Below the pieces are notes generated by a model. The model worked only from the letters and a program-made list of their open reading frames with translations. It was not told where the DNA came from and ran no database searches. Positions 54,032-61,856 of a DNA stretch of 64,000 bases are shown here, one piece after another. This DNA is from Verrucomicrobiota bacterium (lineage in GTDB: Bacteria > Verrucomicrobiota > Verrucomicrobiia > Opitutales > Opitutaceae): contig JAEYWP010000004.1 of assembly GCA_023428905.1 (NCBI GenBank), forward strand, positions 576,204-640,203, written 5' to 3'. Made by a program: the position numbers and the translations under genes. Position 1 is the stretch's first letter. Each line of letters starts with the position of its first letter.

Positions 54032-55102
54032 TTAGGCGTGGGCGTGCAGCCTAGCCTGTCGGTCTGTCGGGCTTTCCCCGGCCAGCCACGCGGTGACGCG
54101 GCCTGCCAGGAAGTCGATGTAGGCAGGGTGGTCGTTGAGGCAGGGGATCTGCTGGAAGGTGGAGCCCCCCGCCTCGATGAAGGTTTCTTTCCCTTCCACC
54201 GAGATCTCTTCCAGGGTCTCCAGACAGTCCGCAACAAAGGCCGGGGTCATCACGAGCAGGCGTTTGACGCCCGCTTGGGGAAGGCGCTCGAGCTCAAAGT
54301 CCGTGTAGGGAGAGAGCCAGGGTTCGCCGGCGAGACGCGACTGGAAGGAAACGGAGTGTTTTTCGGCGGGAAGCGCTGCCCGGCGGGCGAAGGCTTGGGT
54401 GGTCTTCATACACTGAGCCCGGTAGCAGGTGCGATGCAGGGGGGAGCAGGTGTTGCAGCAATCCGCCACCACGGTGCAGTGCGCTTTGGACGAGTCCGCC
54501 TTGCGCAGGTGCCGCACGGGTATGCCGTGGTAGCTGAAAAGAACGTAATCATGAGGCTGCTCGAGGTAGGGTTTGGACGCGGTGTAGAGCGCCTCGATAT
54601 AGTCGGCGTCCTCGTAGAAAGGCTGCTCACAGGTGACCTTCAGTTTTTCACCGTGGCGGGCCGCCTCCTCGTACACTTTCACGACCACAGTCTCCCACGA
54701 CGACATGGCGTAATGCGGGTATTGCGGGATGAGCAGCAGGTCGGTGACGCCATCTGCCACCAGCGTGTCCACCACCGAGGCGATGGACGGGGTTCCGTAG
54801 CGCATGGCGAGATAGACGGGAAGGTCGGCGCCCAGCCGCGCACCGAGCTTTTCCTGGACCGAAATGGACGTGCGGATGAGGGGTGAACCCTGCTCGGTCC
54901 AGACCGACTCGTATGCGTGCGCCGACTTGGGTGCGCGGAACGTCGTGATGATGCCATTCACCAGGATCCAGCGGAACGGCTGCGGCGGCACGTCGATCAC
55001 GCGCTCATCGCCGAGAAATTCCCGCAGGTAGCGGCGCACGTCCGGCACGGAGGTGGAATCAGGGGAGCCGAGGTTGACGAGGAGAACAGCGCGTTTGGGC
55101 AC
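54032..55102 (-). CDS. hemH: Ferrochelatase, with internal cysteine-rich segment
   Basis: 356 residues. Ferrochelatase motifs: NLGSPD near the N-terminus, SYHGIPVRH with catalytic His192, PAFVADCLETLEEI with the conserved Glu, and GPWLSPYTD-like EPWLSPYTDFEL. It inserts iron into protoporphyrin IX. After the catalytic His an insertion contains six cysteines in 23 residues (209, 215, 216, 219, 226, 231). Some bacterial ferrochelatases carry a [2Fe-2S] cluster ligated by cysteines in such an internal segment, so a cluster is likely here. Confidence 0.94.
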   Translation of the reverse strand: MPKRAVLLVNLGSPDSTSVPDVRRYLREFLGDERVIDVPPQPFRWILVNGIITTFRAPKSAHAYESVWTEQGSPLIRTSISVQEKLGARLGADLPVYLAMRYGTPSIASVVDTLVADGVTDLLLIPQYPHYAMSSWETVVVKVYEEAARHGEKLKVTCEQPFYEDADYIEALYTASKPYLEQPHDYVLFSYHGIPVRHLRKADSSKAHCTVVADCCNTCSPLHRTCYRAQCMKTTQAFARRAALPAEKHSVSFQSRLAGEPWLSPYTDFELERLPQAGVKRLLVMTPAFVADCLETLEEISVEGKETFIEAGGSTFQQIPCLNDHPAYIDFLAGRVTAWLAGESPTDRQARLHAHA

Positions 55103-55280
55103 AGGGCCTTAGTGGCAATACAGCAGCGGCCGTGTCAAATGCCTGCCCCTGTTTTGGGCGTCCGAAGCGCCGTCTGAAACCGCAGGCGTGGTGCGGTGGG
55201 AGAGGAGGGCGAGGGATGCCCGGGCCGCCTGGCCCGACGATCCGGGAAATCTGCAACGCCCTCGTCGTGCGTTGCGCCCC

Positions 55281-55595
55281 TTACAGGCAGTTCACGCCGC
55301 GTATCTTCTGGATCAGCTGACCGACGTTTTCCGGGGCAATCCGGTCGGTGATGACGGATCGCGGGTAGTTGGGCTCGATGTCCAGCCGTACGCCGTTCTC
55401 GCTCCCAGGCCGGACGAATTCCTTCACGAAGTCCATGCCACCGCGGGCTTTGACCCACCGGTAGTAGGTGTCGATGTCGTCCGACTCCATCACGATGTCC
55501 ATCTTCATGAACACCGCGCAGTAGAGAGTGAGGTCGCGGAAGGACAGGAACCAGGTCGGCGGATTCACCAGTTGGTCTCGGATGATAAGGGTCAT
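55281..55595 (-). CDS. Small hypothetical protein
   Basis: 104 residues; ATG 55595 has a strong Shine-Dalgarno (AAAGGAGAC, about 5 bases before), which supports a real gene. The protein is soluble, with WFLSFRDLTLYCAVF, then IDTYYRWVKARGGMDFV, then RLDIEPNYPRSVI. The last resembles neither a clear glyoxalase nor another family that I recognise. It stands alone, with about 180 bases on each side. Confidence 0.7.
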   Translation of the reverse strand: MTLIIRDQLVNPPTWFLSFRDLTLYCAVFMKMDIVMESDDIDTYYRWVKARGGMDFVKEFVRPGSENGVRLDIEPNYPRSVITDRIAPENVGQLIQKIRGVNCL

Positions 55596-55760
55596 CGCTG
55601 TCTCCTTTCAGGACTCCTTCTAGCAGCCTTGCTGCCAACTTGGGGCGCGGAGCGCCGAATTTAACGGACGGATCATGGCGGTGAATACCCCCAGCCGCCT
55701 GGAGATTTGCCTTTCGTCCCCGGGCATCCGGGGTCATCGGTGGTGGTTTTATACCCGTCT

Positions 55761-57344
55761 ATGAGCACTCCGCGTAAACCCGTACTTCTCGTCATCCGCG
55801 ATGGCTGGGGCAAGAACCCCGATCTGTCCCAAGCCGCCACCAACGCCGTCGCCCAGGCCAAAAAACCCTGTGACGACCTGCTCCACCAGACGTCCCCGGT
55901 CGCCCATGTCCGCGCCAGCGGCCTGGATGTCGGCCTGCCCGACGGGGTGATGGGCAACAGCGAGGTCGGCCACGAGAACATCGGCGCGGGCCGGATCGTG
56001 GACCAGGAATTGGTTCGCCTGAACAAACTGTTCTCGGAAAAACGCCTCGCCACCAACCCGGTGTGGCGCGGAGCGGTGGAGCGCGTGAAGGCGCGCAAGT
56101 CGAAGCTCCATCTCATGGGCATCGTTTCGGACGCGGGCGTGCACGGCATGCTCGACCACCTCTATGGCATCCTGCGCCAGGCCAAGGAGGACGGCCTGAC
56201 TGAGGTGTTCATCCACGCCTTCACCGACGGCCGAGACACCCCGCCCTCGAGCGGCCTGGGTTATGTCCGCCAGGTCAACGAGCAATGCCGCGCCATTGGT
56301 ATCGGAAAGATCGCTACGGTGTGCGGCCGGTTCTGGAGCATGGACCGCGACAACCGCTGGGAGCGGGTGAGCAAGGCCTACGACCTCCTGACTGGTCGCA
56401 AGGCGGAGGCCACCGCCACCTCGGCCGAGGCCGCGGTGCAGGCGTATTACGACCATCCCCTCAATGCCTCGCAGAAGGGTGATGAGTTTGTCCCGCCGAC
56501 CGCCATCATTGGTCTCGACGGCAAGCCGCTGGCCACCATCCAGGACGGTGACTCCGTCGTGTTCTACAACTACCGGGGCGACCGCCCCCGCGAGATCACC
56601 AAGGCCTTCGTGGTCGACGGGTTCAAGGAGTTCGATCGCGGGGCCAAGCTGGATCTGTTTTACGCCACGATGACCGAATACGAGAGCGGGTTGCCGGTGA
56701 ACGTCATCCTGCCGAAGCCGGAGAAACTCAAAAACATCCTCGGCCAAGTGGTGGCAGACGCCGGCATCGCGCAGTTCCGCTGTGCGGAGACGGAAAAGAA
56801 TCCGCACGTGACGTTCTTTTTTAACAACTACCGCAAGGAGCCCTTCGCCGGTGAGGACCGGGCGTGCCCGGCGAGCCCCAAGGTTCCGACCTACGACCTG
56901 CAGCCCGAGATGTCCGCCGCCGAGGTGACCAAGGCGGCCAAGGATGCGATCCTGTCCGGCAAATACGGGCTGGTGGTGGTTAACTTTGCCAATCCCGACA
57001 TGGTCGGGCACACCGGTTCCCTCGCGGCCACGGTGAAGGCGGTGGAGGCGACGGATCACGGCGTGAGCGAACTGCTCGGCGCGCTCCAGCAGGTCGGCGG
57101 CCGCGCGGTGGTCTGCGCGGACCACGGCAATGCCGAGCAGATGTGGGATCCCACCGTGAATGGCCCCCACACCGCCCACACCCTCAACCTGGTGGAGGTC
57201 TTTGTTGTCGGCGAAGGGCTCGTCGCGGGCAAAACCCGGATGCGCGAGGGTGGCCGCCTGGCCGATATCGCGCCCACCGTGCTCCACCTCATGGGCCTGC
57301 CCAAGCCCGCCGAGATGACGGGCGAGAGCCTGATCCTGGGCTAA
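55761..57344 (+). CDS. gpmI: 2,3-bisphosphoglycerate-independent phosphoglycerate mutase
   Basis: 527 residues from ATG 55761 (MSTPRKPVLLVIRD). Alkaline-phosphatase-type metal ligands: Asp14 in IRDGWG, catalytic Ser67 in MGNSEVGHENIGAG, FTDGRDTPP, MVGHTGSLA and CADHGNAEQMWD. It interconverts 3- and 2-phosphoglycerate in glycolysis with Mn2+. No PGAM cofactor motif, so it is the independent type. The gene ends 119 bases before aspS. Confidence 0.97.
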   Translation: MSTPRKPVLLVIRDGWGKNPDLSQAATNAVAQAKKPCDDLLHQTSPVAHVRASGLDVGLPDGVMGNSEVGHENIGAGRIVDQELVRLNKLFSEKRLATNPVWRGAVERVKARKSKLHLMGIVSDAGVHGMLDHLYGILRQAKEDGLTEVFIHAFTDGRDTPPSSGLGYVRQVNEQCRAIGIGKIATVCGRFWSMDRDNRWERVSKAYDLLTGRKAEATATSAEAAVQAYYDHPLNASQKGDEFVPPTAIIGLDGKPLATIQDGDSVVFYNYRGDRPREITKAFVVDGFKEFDRGAKLDLFYATMTEYESGLPVNVILPKPEKLKNILGQVVADAGIAQFRCAETEKNPHVTFFFNNYRKEPFAGEDRACPASPKVPTYDLQPEMSAAEVTKAAKDAILSGKYGLVVVNFANPDMVGHTGSLAATVKAVEATDHGVSELLGALQQVGGRAVVCADHGNAEQMWDPTVNGPHTAHTLNLVEVFVVGEGLVAGKTRMREGGRLADIAPTVLHLMGLPKPAEMTGESLILG

Positions 57345-57463
57345 GTGCGAGGGGCGGAGCGTCTTCCCCGGGGCTCCGCCTGCGGGGAAGGGGCGGCCCG
57401 CCCACCTCCGTGCTTGCGGAGCGGGCCGCGGACAGGCTTTCTTGCGCTTTTATCTCCACACGC

Positions 57464-59251
57464 ATGCACCGGACCCACCACTGCGCCCAACTCACTCAAG
57501 CTGACATCGGAGGCACGGTCTCCCTCGTTGGCTGGGTCGACTCTCTCCGCGACCACGGCGGCATCTTGTTTATCGACCTGCGCGACCGGAAGGGCATCAC
57601 CCAGGTGAAGTTCGACCCCAGCGTGGATCCGGAGCTCGGCCGCCAGGCGTCGCACCTTAAACCCGAATCGGTTATCGCCGTTTCCGGCAAGGTCGTCGCG
57701 CGTCCCGAAGGCACCGTCAACAGCTCCCTTCCCACCGGCGCGGTGGAGGTCGATGCCCGTGCGCTCGAGATCTACAACGTCTCCGACACCCCGCCGTTCC
57801 CGCTCGATGACGCCGGCGGCGACAAGGTGAACGAAGACCTGCGCCTCACCTACCGTTACCTGGACCTGCGCCGCCCGAAGATGCGCAAGAATCTCCAGGT
57901 CCGCCACAAGGTGGCCAAGTCGATCCGCGATTATTTCGACGCCCAGGAATTCATCGAGGTGGAGACCCCGGCGCTCTTCAAGAGCACCCCCGAGGGTGCG
58001 CGCGAATACCTCGTGCCGTCGCGTATCCACGCGGGGCAGTTTTACGCGCTTTCGCAGTCTCCCCAGCAGTTCAAGCAGATCCTGATGGTGGCTGGGGTGG
58101 AGCGCTATTTTCAGATTGCCCGGTGCTTCCGTGACGAAGACCTGCGTGCCGACCGGCAGATGGAGTTCACCCAGGTCGACGTGGAAGCCTCCTTTGTCGA
58201 CCGTGAGGCGATCTACGCGCTCTTCGAAGGCATGCTGAAGAAGGTGTGGAAGGACGTCCTGGAGGTCGATCTACCCACGCCGTTCCAGCGCATGCCCTAC
58301 CACGAGGCGATGAATCGGTTCGGGGTGGACAAGCCCGACCTGCGTTTCGGCCTGGAGCTGGTGGACCTGTCGGAGACTTTCAGGAACTCCGCCTTCAAGG
58401 TGTTTCAGGCCACCGTTGCCGGTGGGGGTGTGATCAAGGCCGTCAATGGAAAGGGCCTCGCCGATCTCACCCAAGGTGAGCTGAAGAACCTCGAGGACAT
58501 CGCAAAATCCCTCGGCGCGAAGGGCCTCGCTTTCATCAAGGTCGAAGGCGGCGAATGGAAGTCGCCGATCGTGAAGTTCTTCACCGATGCTGAGAAAGCC
58601 GCGCTCACCCAGCAGCTGGGGATCGAGGAGGGCGACATCGTCTTCTTCGCCGCTGCGCCCTGGGAGAAGGCCTGCGCCATCCTGGGCCGTATCCGCCTGG
58701 AGGCGGCCGGTCTGCTGCAGAAACGCGGCAAGCTGACGATCCGTCCCGACGACTGGCGTTTCCTCTGGGTGATCGACTTCCCCCTGATGTCGTACGACGA
58801 GGACGAAAAGCGTTACGTCGCCACGCACCACCCCTTCACCGCACCGGTGTTCGAGGACGTGCAGTTCCTCGACAGCGATCCGAAGCGGGTGCGTGGCCAG
58901 CACTACGACGTGGTGCTGAACGGCATGGAGCTCGGCGGCGGGTCGATCCGTATCCACCAGCCCGCCCTGCAGAAGAAGGTCTTCGAGGATGTGCTGAAGA
59001 TCCCGCAGGACGTCGTTGAAAGCCGTTTTGGATACATGCTCAAGGCCTTCACCTACGGTGCGCCTCCGCACGGCGGCATCGCGTTCGGCCTCGATCGCAT
59101 GGTCGCGCTGCTCTGCGGCACGACGAGTATCCGCGATGTGATTGCTTTCCCGAAAACGCAGAAAGGTCAGGATCTCATGGCCCAGAGCCCGACGCCGGTC
59201 ACGGCGCGCCAGCTGAAGGAACTGCACATCCAGACCGTCATTCCTGAGTGA
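57464..59251 (+). CDS. aspS: Aspartate-tRNA ligase (bacterial type)
   Basis: 595 residues from ATG 57464 (MHRTHHCAQLTQA). N-terminal OB-fold anticodon domain (VSLVGWVDSLRDHGGILFIDLRDR), class II motif 2 ARCFRDEDLRADRQMEFTQVD, a bacterial GAD insertion domain (about 290-420) and motif 3 GIAFGLDRMVALL. It aminoacylates tRNA-Asp; some bacterial versions also misacylate tRNA-Asn. The reading frame continues 107 codons upstream across gpmI, which is not coding for this protein. Confidence 0.97.
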   Translation: MHRTHHCAQLTQADIGGTVSLVGWVDSLRDHGGILFIDLRDRKGITQVKFDPSVDPELGRQASHLKPESVIAVSGKVVARPEGTVNSSLPTGAVEVDARALEIYNVSDTPPFPLDDAGGDKVNEDLRLTYRYLDLRRPKMRKNLQVRHKVAKSIRDYFDAQEFIEVETPALFKSTPEGAREYLVPSRIHAGQFYALSQSPQQFKQILMVAGVERYFQIARCFRDEDLRADRQMEFTQVDVEASFVDREAIYALFEGMLKKVWKDVLEVDLPTPFQRMPYHEAMNRFGVDKPDLRFGLELVDLSETFRNSAFKVFQATVAGGGVIKAVNGKGLADLTQGELKNLEDIAKSLGAKGLAFIKVEGGEWKSPIVKFFTDAEKAALTQQLGIEEGDIVFFAAAPWEKACAILGRIRLEAAGLLQKRGKLTIRPDDWRFLWVIDFPLMSYDEDEKRYVATHHPFTAPVFEDVQFLDSDPKRVRGQHYDVVLNGMELGGGSIRIHQPALQKKVFEDVLKIPQDVVESRFGYMLKAFTYGAPPHGGIAFGLDRMVALLCGTTSIRDVIAFPKTQKGQDLMAQSPTPVTARQLKELHIQTVIPE

Positions 59252-59257
59252 CAAAGT

Positions 59258-59360
59258 GCGGCCGCCTGCGGGCCGCCTTTGCCGCTTATCCACCTCGCAG
59301 CGCCGCTGATACCACGTCGGGAGCGGCGCTTGTCACCTCCGGCGACTTGCCAAGCCGGAG
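59258..59360 (+). promoter_or_regulatory. Structured leader between aspS and the first P-II gene
   Basis: Three inverted repeats follow each other: GCGGCC/GGCCGC at 59258-59276, the perfect 9-base pair AGCGCCGCT (59299-59307) with AGCGGCGCT (59322-59330), and CTCCGG (59337-59342) with CCGGAG (59355-59360). None has a strong T-run. The first may help end aspS transcription. The last two would lie in the 5' leader of the P-II gene if its promoter is upstream. Confidence 0.4.
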
Positions 59361-59403
59361 TGCCCTCCCAAAACTGCCACGGAACCCTCAAACAACCACC
59401 AGA

Positions 59404-59742
59404 ATGAAACTCATCATCGCCGTCATCAAACCGTTCAAACTCGAGGAAGTGAAGGAGGCCCTCGCTGAAATTGGCATCGAGGGTATGACCGTCACGGAGG
59501 TGAAGGGCTTTGGTCGCCAGAAGGGACACACCGAGATCTACCGCGGCAGCGAGTATACGGTGGATTTCCTTCCGAAGGTGAAGCTGGAGATTGCCGTGGG
59601 CGATGACCTCGCGCCGAAGACGATCGCCGCCATCACCAAGGCCGCAAAAACCGGCAAGATTGGCGATGGGAAGATCTTTGTGGTGCCGATCGAGGAAGTG
59701 GTGCGCATCCGTACGGATGAGCGCAACGAAGCCGCGATCTGA
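59404..59742 (+). CDS. glnB: P-II nitrogen regulatory protein (copy 1)
   Basis: 112 residues from ATG 59404 (MKLIIAVIKPFKLEE), the standard P-II length. The T-loop (about 37-55) carries Tyr51 in YRGSEYTVDFLPK, the uridylylation site of enterobacterial GlnB/GlnK, and the C-terminal IRTDERNEAAI matches the family. P-II trimers sense ATP/ADP and 2-oxoglutarate and control Amt channels, GlnE and NtrB. This copy is alone, followed by a terminator and then amt1. It may be the GlnB-like free copy; glnB is by position, not proven. Confidence 0.94.
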   Translation: MKLIIAVIKPFKLEEVKEALAEIGIEGMTVTEVKGFGRQKGHTEIYRGSEYTVDFLPKVKLEIAVGDDLAPKTIAAITKAAKTGKIGDGKIFVVPIEEVVRIRTDERNEAAI

Positions 59743-59767
59743 GTTTTCTCCTCCTGCCGTTTTTTCC

Positions 59768-59797
59768 AGCCGACCCTTCCGGGTCGGCTTTTTTTTT
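59768..59797 (+). terminator. Intrinsic terminator after P-II copy 1
   Basis: AGCCGACCC (59768-59776) pairs with GGGTCGGCT (59781-59789) over TTCC, followed by nine T to 59797. Confidence 0.92.
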
Positions 59798-59856
59798 ACC
59801 CCGGGCGATAGGTCATAGGTTCTTGGATACGCAGAACTTCAGCAGGATTTTTGGGA

Positions 59857-59872
59857 TGGCATGTGAGCTGCT
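59857..59872 (+). promoter_or_regulatory. Putative sigma-54 (-24/-12) promoter of amt1
   Basis: TGGCATGTGAGCTGCT has GG at the -24 and GC at the -12 positions with exactly ten bases between them, as in the consensus TGGCACG-N4-TTGCW (two mismatches). It would start transcription near 59883, giving a leader of about 51 bases. It lies between the copy-1 terminator and the amt1 start. Confidence 0.55.
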
Positions 59873-59933
59873 TTGGAGGGGCAGTGGTCGTCCCTCCCGC
59901 TTCGACCTGCTCATACATCAACCATAACGACTT

Positions 59934-61325
59934 ATGCTTCACAAATCCGCACGCGCGCCTGGCTTGAAATGGCTGGGTCTGTTGCTCGCCCTCGCGACCA
60001 TAACCTCGGTATTTGCGCAAGATGCCGCGCCCGCTGCGGCAGAAGCCCCCAAATACGCCGACCTGGCCGCCTTCCAGGCCTCGCCAGGATACTCCATCTT
60101 CACGACCAATAACCTGTGGATGATGCTGTCGACCGGCCTGGTCTTCATCATGCACCTGGGTTTTGCCACGGTGGAGTCCGGGCTCACGCGTTCGAAGAAC
60201 ACGGTCAACATTCTCTTCAAGAACACGCTGATTCCCTGCATCGGCCTGCTCACGTATGCGGCGATCGGTTTCAACCTCATGTACCCGGGCGCGGACTACG
60301 CCGGGAAGTTCTTCGGCTTCGCCGGTTTCGGCGTGAGTGCAGGCGACGACGTCGCCGCGCTGACGGACGTTTACAACGCGGGCTACACCTATTGGACCGA
60401 CTTCCTCTTCCAGGCGATGTTTGCCGCCACGGCCGCAACGATCGTTTCGGGCGCGGTGGCGGAGCGCGTGAAGCTCTCCTCGTTCCTGGTCTTCTCCGTC
60501 GTCTTTGTGTCCATCTCTTATCCGATCACCGGCATGTGGAAGTGGGGCAACGGCTGGCTGAACAACCTCTCCACCCCGTTCTACGACTTCGCCGGGTCGA
60601 CCCTGGTGCATTCGGTGGGCGGCTGGGGCGCGCTGGCCGGCGTGCTGATTCTCGGACCCCGACTCGGCAAATACCGCGACGGCAAAATCTATCCCATGCT
60701 GGGCCACAACATGCCCCTCGCCACGATTGGTGTGTTTCTCCTCTGGCTGGGTTGGTTCGGTTTCAACGGCGGTTCGGTCCTCTCTGCCAATCCCGGTGCG
60801 ACCTCACTGGTGTTGGTGACGACCTCGCTGGCGGCGGCGGCCGGTGGTGTGGCGGCAGCAATGACCTCCTGGGTCCTGCTGAAGAAGCCCGACCTTTCCA
60901 TGGCCCTGAACGGAATCCTCGCCGGGCTCGTCGGCATCACCGCCGGTGCGGACCAGATGGGGGCGCTCAGCTCCATTCTGATCGGCGCCATCGCTGGTGC
61001 GATCGTGGTCTTCGCGGTGCTCTTCTTCGACAAGCTGAAGATCGATGACCCGGTGGGCGCGATCTCCGTCCACCTCGTGTGCGGCATCTGGGGCACCCTC
61101 GCGGTGGGCCTGTTCGGCAAACTCGCCGGCGGCGCACAGCTGATGTCACAGCTGATCGGCATTGCCTCGGTCGGCGCCTTCACCTTCGTCTTCGCCTTCG
61201 CCCTCTTTATGGTGATCAAGATGATCATGGGCCTGCGCGTCAGCGCCGAGGAGGAGACCGAGGGCCTCGACATCGGGGAGCACGGCAACGAGGCCTATCC
61301 GGACTTCCAGGAGGCTCATAAATAA
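59934..61325 (+). CDS. amt: Ammonium transporter Amt (copy 1)
   Basis: 463 residues. A signal peptide (about 1-29, SVFAQDA) precedes eleven membrane segments. The twin-His pore pair fits STLVHSVGGWG and AISVHLVCGIWG; the D-F-A-G-S sequence before the first His holds the structural Asp. The C-terminal tail ends with GLDIGEHGNEAY, the part that interacts with P-II. It imports ammonium when nitrogen is low. The next gene encodes a P-II protein and starts 52 bases later. Confidence 0.96.
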   Translation: MLHKSARAPGLKWLGLLLALATITSVFAQDAAPAAAEAPKYADLAAFQASPGYSIFTTNNLWMMLSTGLVFIMHLGFATVESGLTRSKNTVNILFKNTLIPCIGLLTYAAIGFNLMYPGADYAGKFFGFAGFGVSAGDDVAALTDVYNAGYTYWTDFLFQAMFAATAATIVSGAVAERVKLSSFLVFSVVFVSISYPITGMWKWGNGWLNNLSTPFYDFAGSTLVHSVGGWGALAGVLILGPRLGKYRDGKIYPMLGHNMPLATIGVFLLWLGWFGFNGGSVLSANPGATSLVLVTTSLAAAAGGVAAAMTSWVLLKKPDLSMALNGILAGLVGITAGADQMGALSSILIGAIAGAIVVFAVLFFDKLKIDDPVGAISVHLVCGIWGTLAVGLFGKLAGGAQLMSQLIGIASVGAFTFVFAFALFMVIKMIMGLRVSAEEETEGLDIGEHGNEAYPDFQEAHK

Positions 61326-61377
61326 TTGCACCCACGCCGGCGCCCACGGGCGCCGGCGGCAACCACAAGGATTTCCC

Positions 61378-61716
61378 ATGAAACTCATCATCGCCATCAT
61401 CAAGCCGTTCAAGCTCGAGGAGGTTAAGGCGGGCCTGTCCGAGGTCGGCATCGAGGGTATGACCGTCACGGAGGTCAAGGGCTTCGGTCGCCAGAAGGGC
61501 CACACCGAAATCTATCGCGGATCTGAATACACCGTCGATTTCCTCCCCAAGGTGAAGATCGAAGTCGCGGTGGTCGACGAGCTGGTCGCCAAGACCATCG
61601 AGGCGATCACCAAGGCCGCCAAAACCGGCAAGATCGGGGACGGCAAGATCTTCGTTGTTCCGCTCGAAGACGTGGTGCGTATCCGCACCGACGAGCGCGG
61701 CGAATCTGCCGTCTGA
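61378..61716 (+). CDS. glnK: P-II nitrogen regulatory protein (copy 2), cotranscribed with amt1
   Basis: 112 residues with the same T-loop (Tyr51 in YRGSEYTVDF) and ATP-binding segments as copy 1. Differences are mostly in the helix after residue 60 (IEVAVVDELVAKTIEA) and the C-terminus (ERGESAV). The tandem placement after amt is the glnK arrangement, so it probably blocks Amt1 when nitrogen is plentiful. A weak AAGGA Shine-Dalgarno precedes the ATG. A strong terminator follows. Confidence 0.95.
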   Translation: MKLIIAIIKPFKLEEVKAGLSEVGIEGMTVTEVKGFGRQKGHTEIYRGSEYTVDFLPKVKIEVAVVDELVAKTIEAITKAAKTGKIGDGKIFVVPLEDVVRIRTDERGESAV

Positions 61717-61734
61717 ACGTTTTAGCCATAACGC

Positions 61735-61766
61735 GCCGGCCCCTCCCACGGGGGGCCGGTTTTTTT
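61735..61766 (+). terminator. Intrinsic terminator after amt1-P-II
   Basis: The stem 61735-61744 with 61751-61760 (GCCGGCCCCT with GGGGGCCGGT) is followed by a seven-base T-run ending at 61766. Confidence 0.9.
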
Positions 61767-61821
61767 ATGCCCCGAAGCCTATTCCATATGCTGATGGGAT
61801 TCGGATGATGAAATCTGTTCA

Positions 61822-61837
61822 TGGCATTGATTTTGCT
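61822..61837 (+). promoter_or_regulatory. Putative sigma-54 (-24/-12) promoter of amt2
   Basis: TGGCATTGATTTTGCT matches TGGCAC-N5-TTGCW with one mismatch in the core and exact spacing. It would start near 61848, only about nine bases before ATG 61857, so the message would be almost leaderless. It also overlaps an in-frame ATG at 61821 whose first codons read MALILL, which could instead be the true start; the two readings exclude each other. Confidence 0.5.
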
Positions 61838-61856
61838 CAATCGCCGCTCGCACATC

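Noticed and set aside
55749..57287. 512-residue open frame on the minus strand
   Set aside because: Antisense to gpmI, whose metal-binding motifs are intact.
57345..57463. GC-rich inverted repeats between gpmI and aspS as a terminator or T-box
   Set aside because: No T-run follows the hairpin and no T-box consensus is present.
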